DNA of 13,009 bases from Afipia sp. (GTDB taxonomy: Bacteria; Pseudomonadota; Alphaproteobacteria; Rhizobiales; Xanthobacteraceae): positions 1 to 13,009 of the forward strand of contig JAGVII010000491.1 of NCBI GenBank assembly GCA_020056155.1, read 5' to 3'. Positions 8,360 to 13,009 of the stretch are shown piece by piece. The stretch's first letter is position 1, and each line of letters opens with the position of its first letter. The notes under the pieces were generated by a model, which was given only the letters and a program-made list of their open reading frames with translations, ran no database searches and was not told the DNA's origin. Made by a program: the position numbers and the translations under genes.

Positions 8360-9568
8360 ATGCGTGATGTTTTCATTTGCGATGCGGTGCGGACGCCGAT
8401 CGGCCGTTTCGGTGGCTCGCTGGCCAAGGTGCGCGCGGACGATCTGGCAGCGGCACCCATCAAGGCGCTGATGGAGCGCAATCCCAAGGCAGACTGGGCG
8501 GCTTTGGATGAAGTCGCGTATGGCTGCGCCAACCAGGCCGGCGAAGACAATCGCAACGTTGCGCGCATGGCGCTGCTGTTGGCCGGACTCCCCGAGACGG
8601 TGCCCGGCATGACCGTGAACCGGCTTTGCGCGTCAGGTCTCGACGCGGTCGGCGGTATCGCGCGGGCGATCCGCGCCGGCGAAATCGATTTCGCGATCGC
8701 GGGTGGCGTCGAGTCCATGACCCGTGCGCCGTTCGTCACCGGCAAGGCGAACGAAGCCTATCAGCGTGCAGTCGAGACCTACGACACCACCATCGGCTGG
8801 CGTTTCGTCAATCCGCTGATGAAGAAAATGTATGGCGTCGATTCGATGCCGGAAACCGGTGAGAATGTGGCGACCGACTATCAGATTTCGCGCGAGGATC
8901 AGGACGCCTTCGCGATCCGGTCGCAGCAGCGCGCCGGCAAGGCGATCGCTGCGGGTTACTTCGCCGAGGAAATCACGCCGGTCACGGTTCCAGGCGGAAA
9001 AGCCGGTCCCGTTATCGTCGACAAGGACGAACACCCGCGCCCCGAAACCACCATCGAGAATCTTGCCAAGCTGAAGCCGGTCACGCGCCCCGATGGCACC
9101 GTGACCGCCGGAAATGCTTCCGGCGTCAACGATGGCGCGGCAGCGCTGATCCTCGCTTCGGAAGAGGCCGTGAAGAAGCATGGCCTGACGCCGCGCGCGA
9201 AGCTGCTCGGTCATGCGTCGGCGGGTGTCGCTCCGCGTGTCATGGGCATGGGCCCGGTGCCGGCGGTGCGCAAGCTGCTGGAACGTCTTGGCCTCAAGAT
9301 CGGTGACATCGATCTGATCGAGCTCAACGAGGCGTTTGCCTCGCAGGGCCTCGCGGTGCTGCGCCAACTCGGCGTCAAGGAGGATGCCGATTTCGTCAAT
9401 CCGCACGGCGGTGCGATTGCGCTCGGTCATCCGCTCGGCATGAGCGGCGCGCGGCTGGTGCTGACCGCAGTACACGGCCTTGAGAAGCGCGGCGGCAAAT
9501 ACGCGCTGGCGACCATGTGTGTCGGGGTTGGTCAGGGCGCTGCAGCGGCCATCGAAAAGTTCAACTGA
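8360..9568 (+). CDS. pcaF: Beta-ketoadipyl-CoA (3-oxoadipyl-CoA) thiolase / acetyl-CoA acyltransferase
   Basis: Thiolase of 402 residues that would split 3-oxoadipyl-CoA with CoA into succinyl-CoA and acetyl-CoA, the last step of the beta-ketoadipate pathway for aromatic compounds. The catalytic residues are all present: nucleophile Cys90 ([11 protein letters not shown]), His357 ([10 protein letters not shown]) and Cys387 (CVGVGQG). The N-terminus [19 protein letters not shown], the [16 protein letters not shown] block (55-70) and the [13 protein letters not shown] stretch favour PcaF over generic acetoacetyl-CoA thiolases such as PhaA/AtoB; substrate specificity remains an inference. The start at 8360 has GGGAGA about 8 bases upstream. 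The frame extends further upstream, but that part runs through the promoter. No other pca genes are next to it; it lies between mutS and the efflux operon and looks monocistronic, with its own promoter and terminator. Confidence 0.9.
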   Translation: MRDVFICDAVRTPIGRFGGSLAKVRADDLAAAPIKALMERNPKADWAALDEVAYGCANQAGEDNRNVARMALLLAGLPETVPGMTVNRLCASGLDAVGGIARAIRAGEIDFAIAGGVESMTRAPFVTGKANEAYQRAVETYDTTIGWRFVNPLMKKMYGVDSMPETGENVATDYQISREDQDAFAIRSQQRAGKAIAAGYFAEEITPVTVPGGKAGPVIVDKDEHPRPETTIENLAKLKPVTRPDGTVTAGNASGVNDGAAALILASEEAVKKHGLTPRAKLLGHASAGVAPRVMGMGPVPAVRKLLERLGLKIGDIDLIELNEAFASQGLAVLRQLGVKEDADFVNPHGGAIALGHPLGMSGARLVLTAVHGLEKRGGKYALATMCVGVGQGAAAAIEKFN

Positions 9569-9586
9569 TTCCTTCTGGGTCTCACG

Positions 9587-9619
9587 AAACGGGGAGCCTT
9601 GGCTCCCCGTTTTAGTTTT
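9587..9619 (+). terminator. Intrinsic terminator of pcaF, shared with convergent emrB
   Basis: AAACGGGGAGCC (9587-9598) and GGCTCCCCGTTT (9601-9612) form a perfect 12-bp inverted repeat with a 2-base centre, followed on the plus strand by TTTTAGTTTT. It lies 18 bases after the pcaF stop and 25 bases after the emrB stop on the other strand. The plus-strand T-run is good, while the minus-strand one is only GTTT, so it probably works best for pcaF and more weakly for emrB. Confidence 0.85.
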
Positions 9620-9637
9620 GGGTCTCGTTCTGGTCGT

Positions 9638-11200
9638 CTAATCCATCGCCGCGGCATGATCCGGCGCTTGCGATTGCTTGCGCAGCGCGGCCTTGCTCGA
9701 TCCGATCATCATCGCCAGCGGAATCGCGCAAAGCGTCACGACCATCACCATCTGGTAGTCGTGCGAGAATGCGATGATCTGCGCTTGAATCTGAATCAGG
9801 ACGTCCATCATCGCGCGGCCGGAATCTGTATTCATGTTGATGATGCGGGCAACGTCCGGCATCTGCATGGCCTGATTAAATGGCGTGACGTGCTCATTGA
9901 GGATGGCATAGCTCTCCCGGCCGCCTGAAGTCAGTTTGGCGATTACCACGGAAATGCCGATCGAACTGGCGACATTGCGCATTAGCGTCAGCATCGATGT
10001 GCCGTCGGTACGCAGTTCATTGGGCAGGGTCAGGAACGCGACCGTGCTGAGCGGCACGAACACCAGTCCCAGACCGAAGCCTTGCGCGACGCTGACAACG
10101 ATGATGGTCGGGACGCCGGTCTGGTCGGTCCATTGGGTCATGAAATAGAGCGACACCGACATCAGCAGCATTCCGCTTGCGATCAGCGTACGGGCCTCGA
10201 TGTACTTCATGATGCGGCCGACCAGCATCATGGCGACGAAGGTGCCGCCGCCGCGTGTCGCCAGCAGCAGACCGGCGGTCATGATCGGGTAACCGATGAC
10301 GTTCTGCAGGTAGGGCGAGGCCAGCGCCATCGTGCTGTACAGCACGAGGCCCATTACCGCCATGAAGACGCAACCACTGATGAAGTTGCGATCCTTGAAA
10401 ATCGCAAACTGGATGAAGGGCCGTTTCGTCGTGAACGAATGCGCGAAGAAGTAATAGAAGCCGACGATCGAGATAATCGCTTCGGCGACGATCTCGGGTG
10501 ATTCCAGCCAGCCAAGTTGTTCGCCGCGATCGAGCGCGAGTTGCATCGAGCCGATGCCGATAGCGAGCGCTGCAAAGCCGAACCAGTCGAAGCGAAGCTC
10601 GAGATCGGTTTTTGTTTCATCCATGAAGGCCAGCAGGCCGAGCACGGTCACGATGCCGAACGGCAGGTTGACGAAGAACACCCAGTGCCAGGAATAAGTT
10701 TCGGTCAACCAGGCGCCAAGCGATGGGCCCATGATGGGACCCAGCATCACGCCCATGCCCCAGATCGACATCGCCTTGGCGCGCTCATGCAGCGCGTAGG
10801 AGTCGAGCATCACCGCCTGCGACAGCGGCACCAGCGCTGCGCCGAACACGCCCTGCAGCAGACGGAATAGCACCATCTGCGTGATGTCCTGCGCGAGGCC
10901 GCACATCACCGAAGCGATGGTGAACCCTGCGGAGCAGACGATGAAAACCTTCTTGCGGCCGAAGCGATTGGCGATCCAGCCGACCGGCGCGGTCATGATC
11001 GCCGCCGCCACGATGTACGAGGTCAAAACCCAGTTGATCTGGTCCTGCGAAGCCGACAGCGTGCCCTGCATGTAGGGGAGGGCGACGTTCGCGATGGTGG
11101 TGTCGAGCGCCTGCATGATGGTCGCGGTCATCGCGCAGACCGTGACCATGTTGCGGCGAAGTCCCGGGACCGCCGCCGTGGAGGTGGCGGCGGCGATCAC
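9638..11200 (-). CDS. emrB: MFS multidrug exporter, DHA2 (EmrB/QacA) family, 14 helices
   Basis: Inner-membrane drug:proton antiporter of 520 residues, expected to have 14 transmembrane helices. It likely works with the EmrA protein encoded just upstream and an outer-membrane channel that is not in this window. Visible motifs include LDTTIANVALP (32-42, helix 1, family motif D1), motif A GWIANRFGRKK (74-84) between helices 2 and 3, and the antiporter motif C around GMGVMLGPIMGPSLG (148-162). A long loop before the last helix (about 430-480) is usual in this family. The start is a GTG at 11198-11200. It overlaps the emrA stop as GTGA, a 4-base overlap, and has AGGAGA at 11208-11213 with 7 bases of spacing; the next in-frame ATG is 17 codons further in and lacks this site. 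The substrate cannot be read from sequence. Confidence 0.93.
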   Translation of the reverse strand: MIAAATSTAAVPGLRRNMVTVCAMTATIMQALDTTIANVALPYMQGTLSASQDQINWVLTSYIVAAAIMTAPVGWIANRFGRKKVFIVCSAGFTIASVMCGLAQDITQMVLFRLLQGVFGAALVPLSQAVMLDSYALHERAKAMSIWGMGVMLGPIMGPSLGAWLTETYSWHWVFFVNLPFGIVTVLGLLAFMDETKTDLELRFDWFGFAALAIGIGSMQLALDRGEQLGWLESPEIVAEAIISIVGFYYFFAHSFTTKRPFIQFAIFKDRNFISGCVFMAVMGLVLYSTMALASPYLQNVIGYPIMTAGLLLATRGGGTFVAMMLVGRIMKYIEARTLIASGMLLMSVSLYFMTQWTDQTGVPTIIVVSVAQGFGLGLVFVPLSTVAFLTLPNELRTDGTSMLTLMRNVASSIGISVVIAKLTSGGRESYAILNEHVTPFNQAMQMPDVARIINMNTDSGRAMMDVLIQIQAQIIAFSHDYQMVMVVTLCAIPLAMMIGSSKAALRKQSQAPDHAAAMD

Positions 11201-12357
11201 CGGGTTCTCTCCTGAGCCGAGGCGGAGGAGAAGCCGAGCAGTCCGGCGAGCGTTCGTTGATGTCCGGTATCGACCCAGACATAGGTGCTCATGCCGGCCT
11301 TGAGTTTCTGAACAGCCTTGTCGTTCTTGTCGAAATAGATCCGGACCGGCACGCGCTGCACGACCTTGACGAAGTTGCCTGTGGAATTCTGCGGCGGCAG
11401 GATCGCGAACTGCGCGCCGGTCCCCGGGCTCAGCGAGCCGACGCGGCCCTTGAACGTGTGATCGGGAAACGCGTCGATCGACATTGTGACCGGTTGTCCC
11501 TTGGCTACGTAGGTGAGATCTGATTCCTTCAGATTGGCGTCGACCCAGGGATTGGCATCGTCAATGACGCTGAATACCGGCGTGCCCGCGGCGACGAAGC
11601 GGCCGAGCTGGATACTGTCGACCTGTGTCGCCGTGCCATCGATCGGTGCGCGCAGAACGGTGTGATCGAGGTTCCGCTGGGCCTGATCGAGAGCGGCCTT
11701 GGCCTGCGCGTAAGGCGGAAACTGTTCAAGCGGCAGGTCGGGATTGCCGAGCAACTGGTTGCGTGCGGTCGAGAGCTGTTGCTGAACGAACTGAACCTGC
11801 ACCTGCGCGGTGACGAGAGCGGTTGCGCTGGTATCGAGATCGAGCTGCGAGCCGGCGTTGCTGCGGACCAGCGCGTTCTTGCGTTCGACGTCGCGCTGCT
11901 TCAGTTCGACGCCCTTCCGGGCGAGATCCACCATCTGGCCGTAGATTTTGATGTTGGCGTGGAGATTGTCGTAGTTGGTTTTGGCCTGATCGAGCATCGC
12001 CTGAGCCTGCTGGAGCGCAAAGCGGAACGGCACCGGATCAATTTCGAACAGCTCATCGCCGGCTTTGACCTTCTGGCCTTCCTTGACGACGACCTTCTCG
12101 ATCTTGCCGGAGATATCCGGCGTAATCAGAACCTTTTGCGCGCCGACATAGGCGTCGTCGGTCGTGGCATAGCGTCCACCCGACAGATAGAACGCGGCAC
12201 CGCCGATTAGTGCAACGAGCGGCACCACCACCAGCAGAAGCGTTCGGCGTTTTTCGCGCGCCAACTGTCCCCAGCTTTTGTGCGAGGTTTCCGCCGCCGG
12301 CACAGGTTTCTCTGGCAGCTTTTGTTCAGCGGGAAATTTGACAACAGGATCAGCCAT
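11197..12357 (-). CDS. emrA: Membrane-fusion (HlyD/EmrA-type) periplasmic adaptor of efflux pump
   Basis: Adaptor protein of 386 residues linking the EmrB exporter to an outer-membrane channel. The sequence shows a short cytoplasmic N-terminus, a single membrane anchor at about 39-59 and the typical TTDDAYVGAQ (65-74) opening a lipoyl-like domain. A long helical hairpin rich in Gln, Ala and Leu follows at about 110-235. Then come the second lipoyl half (APIDGTATQV) and the beta-barrel region DANLKESDLTYVAKGQPV. I chose the ATG at 12355-12357 (MADPVVKF) over an upstream in-frame start at 12429 because AAGGAG lies at 12365-12370, 7 bases away. The start overlaps the end of marR by 8 bases, and the end overlaps emrB by 4. 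This tight packing indicates one transcript with coupled translation. Confidence 0.93.
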   Translation of the reverse strand: MADPVVKFPAEQKLPEKPVPAAETSHKSWGQLAREKRRTLLLVVVPLVALIGGAAFYLSGGRYATTDDAYVGAQKVLITPDISGKIEKVVVKEGQKVKAGDELFEIDPVPFRFALQQAQAMLDQAKTNYDNLHANIKIYGQMVDLARKGVELKQRDVERKNALVRSNAGSQLDLDTSATALVTAQVQVQFVQQQLSTARNQLLGNPDLPLEQFPPYAQAKAALDQAQRNLDHTVLRAPIDGTATQVDSIQLGRFVAAGTPVFSVIDDANPWVDANLKESDLTYVAKGQPVTMSIDAFPDHTFKGRVGSLSPGTGAQFAILPPQNSTGNFVKVVQRVPVRIYFDKNDKAVQKLKAGMSTYVWVDTGHQRTLAGLLGFSSASAQERTR

Positions 12358-12823
12358 AACCTGGCTCCTTTGTTTTTGCGTCGCTGACGGCCTGAAGCGC
12401 GTCGCGGACGTTGTTCTTGATGAATTCAAGCTGGCCGGTCAGTGCATCGGCTTCTTCGCGAGTAAGATGATTTAGCGCGGTCTGGGTGATTTCGGCGCGT
12501 AGCGTGGAAAGCTGTGCCAGCATCGGGCGCGCGGCCGGGCGCAGGAACAGACGGTTGACGCGGCGGTCTTTCGGATCTTGGCGGCGCTCGATCAGGTCGT
12601 TGTTGCAAAGCCGATCGATCAGGCGGGTCAGCGTGATCGGCTGCATTTCCATCATGTCGGCGAGTTCGGACTGCTTGAGGCCCTCTGTGCGCTCAAGCTT
12701 TGCGAGCACCGCCCACTGGGCGCGGGTGATGCCATGACGCACCGCCAGCTTGTCGGCATAAAGCCGCAGCATGCGCTGGGTCTCGAACAGCGCGAACAGA
12801 AAATCAGTGTTGGTGCGGGGCAT
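12350..12823 (-). CDS. MarR-family transcriptional regulator, probable repressor of the emrAB operon
   Basis: A 157-residue winged helix-turn-helix dimer protein of the MarR family, whose members usually repress a neighbouring efflux or stress gene until a small ligand, often phenolic, releases them. The N-terminal dimer helix covers about 1-30. The recognition region is LKQSELADMMEMQPITLTRLIDRL (about 49-72), followed by the wing ERRQDPKDRRVNRLFL (79-94) with the family's D-x-x-D-x-R pattern. The C-terminal helices close the dimer interface. It is the first gene of a marR-emrA-emrB transcript, and the operator cluster just upstream suggests that it controls its own operon. There is no clear ribosome-binding site in front of the ATG (the upstream bases read GGCCCGCCA). 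The ligand cannot be inferred. It has no cysteine at the OhrR sensing position, so redox control of that type is unlikely. Confidence 0.92.
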   Translation of the reverse strand: MPRTNTDFLFALFETQRMLRLYADKLAVRHGITRAQWAVLAKLERTEGLKQSELADMMEMQPITLTRLIDRLCNNDLIERRQDPKDRRVNRLFLRPAARPMLAQLSTLRAEITQTALNHLTREEADALTGQLEFIKNNVRDALQAVSDAKTKEPGYG

Positions 12824-12830
12824 TGGCGGG

Positions 12831-12873
12831 CCGATTAATAAGCTCAGCTATAATAAGCTTGCTTACTAATCGG
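12831..12873. promoter_or_regulatory. Probable MarR operator cluster: three TAATAAGC half-sites, overlapping the operon promoter
   Basis: An A+T-rich stretch 8-50 bases before the marR ATG holds three copies of one half-site. TAATAAGC occurs at 12836-12843 and again at 12851-12858, a 15-bp period. Its near-inverse GCTTACTA lies at 12861-12868. The second and third form an 18-bp palindrome (8-bp arms, 7 of 8 matching, 2-base centre), the size expected for a MarR dimer site. The outer copies extend into a longer inverted repeat, 12831-12843 against 12861-12873, with 12 of 13 bases matching. A -10-like TATTAT on the minus strand falls inside the cluster, so binding would block transcription. The assignment to this MarR is inferred from position. 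Confidence 0.6.
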
Positions 12874-12896
12874 GGAAAGCCACAACCGCTGATACG

Positions 12897-12918
12897 ACCC
12901 ATGCAGGCCTGCATGGGT
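12897..12918. repeat. Perfect 22-bp palindrome, possible regulator-binding site
   Basis: Two 11-base arms, ACCCATGCAGG (12897-12907) and CCTGCATGGGT (12908-12918), are exact inverse complements with no spacer. An A+T-rich run (TATAAAATATG) follows on the plus strand. There is no T-run on either side, so it does not look like an intrinsic terminator. It lies 74 bases upstream of marR and could bind a regulator of the operon or of a gene beyond the window. Confidence 0.5.
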
Positions 12919-12954
12919 ATAAAATATGTCAAATTTGTCAGAATATTAGACCGG

Positions 12955-13009
12955 TCAGGCCCATTCGACGCCGGATTCCGCAGCAAGATCGATCGTGCTG
13001 CGGCGCCCG
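12955..13009 (-). CDS. Possible 3' end of an unidentified upstream gene, rest outside window
   Basis: The minus strand is open from the window edge to TGA at 12955-12957. It encodes GRRSTIDLAAESGVEWA as the last 17 residues, with G/C in most third codon positions like the neighbouring real genes. This is too short to name a family. If it is real, the gene lies on the same strand as marR and ends about 130 bases upstream of it. A chance open frame of this length is common in G+C-rich DNA, so this is tentative. No other gene is visible in 12824-13009. Confidence 0.35.
   Translation of the reverse strand, partial: GRRSTIDLAAESGVEWA

Noticed and set aside
8633..9475. Minus-strand open frame of 280 codons opposite pcaF
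   Set aside because: A shadow of the thiolase gene; low-complexity, Arg/Asp-rich composition and no start signal.
12904..12932. TTGACA on the minus strand (12927-12932) as the -35 of marR
   Set aside because: The 16-18 base spacing leads into the G+C-rich palindrome with no -10 hexamer, so it does not form a standard promoter.
12804..12986. Minus-strand 60-codon frame upstream of and overlapping marR
   Set aside because: It spans the operator cluster and palindrome, has no ribosome-binding site, and has non-coding-like A+T content in its middle.
1..13009. Mobile element, CRISPR array, tRNA/rRNA or defence-type cluster
   Set aside because: No transposase or integrase, no spaced repeat array and no tRNA-like cloverleaf was seen; base composition is uniform apart from short promoter islands.

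Overview
The window looks like chromosomal DNA of an alphaproteobacterium close to the Bradyrhizobium / Rhodopseudomonas / Nitrobacter / Afipia group. The evidence is high G+C, a strong G/C third-position bias, and the protein sequences of GlnD, MutS and PcaF, which read like members of that family. This placement comes from remembered family sequences, not from a search.

Layout. (1) Positions 1-2133, minus strand: the two structural subunits of a bd-type quinol oxidase, cydA then cydB. cydB runs off the left edge. The short Q-loop points to the cyanide-insensitive (CIO) subtype. (2) 2134-2295: a short intergenic region with a good extended -10 for cydA and a small inverted repeat. (3) 2296-5091, minus: glnD, the bifunctional PII uridylyltransferase/uridylyl-removing enzyme that senses nitrogen. 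(4) 5092-5421: a gap holding a likely glnD promoter and, on the plus strand, a 36-codon ORF. This ORF appears to be the first 17 and last 19 residues of an OsmC-family protein joined in frame, so it is an internally deleted gene. (5) 5422-8154, minus: mutS, the mismatch-recognition ATPase. (6) 8155-8359: a divergent promoter region with a clear sigma70-like promoter for pcaF. (7) 8360-9568, plus: pcaF, a beta-ketoadipyl-CoA/acetyl-CoA thiolase, ended by a strong hairpin at 9587-9612 that it shares with the convergent emrB. (8) 9638-12823, minus: a marR-emrA-emrB drug-efflux operon. All three genes overlap by a few bases, and an operator-like cluster of three half-sites lies in front of marR. 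(9) 12824-13009: that operator cluster, a perfect 22-bp palindrome, and what may be the last 17 codons of another minus-strand gene.

How the genes work together. The respiratory pair, the nitrogen sensor, the repair gene and the thiolase are ordinary core genes with no evident shared role. The only tightly coupled unit besides cydAB is marR-emrA-emrB: a repressor, a membrane-fusion protein and a 14-helix proton-driven exporter. I found no RNA genes, CRISPR arrays, insertion sequences or new multi-gene system. The items most worth a second look are the osmC deletion remnant, the marR operator architecture and the unexplained palindrome.
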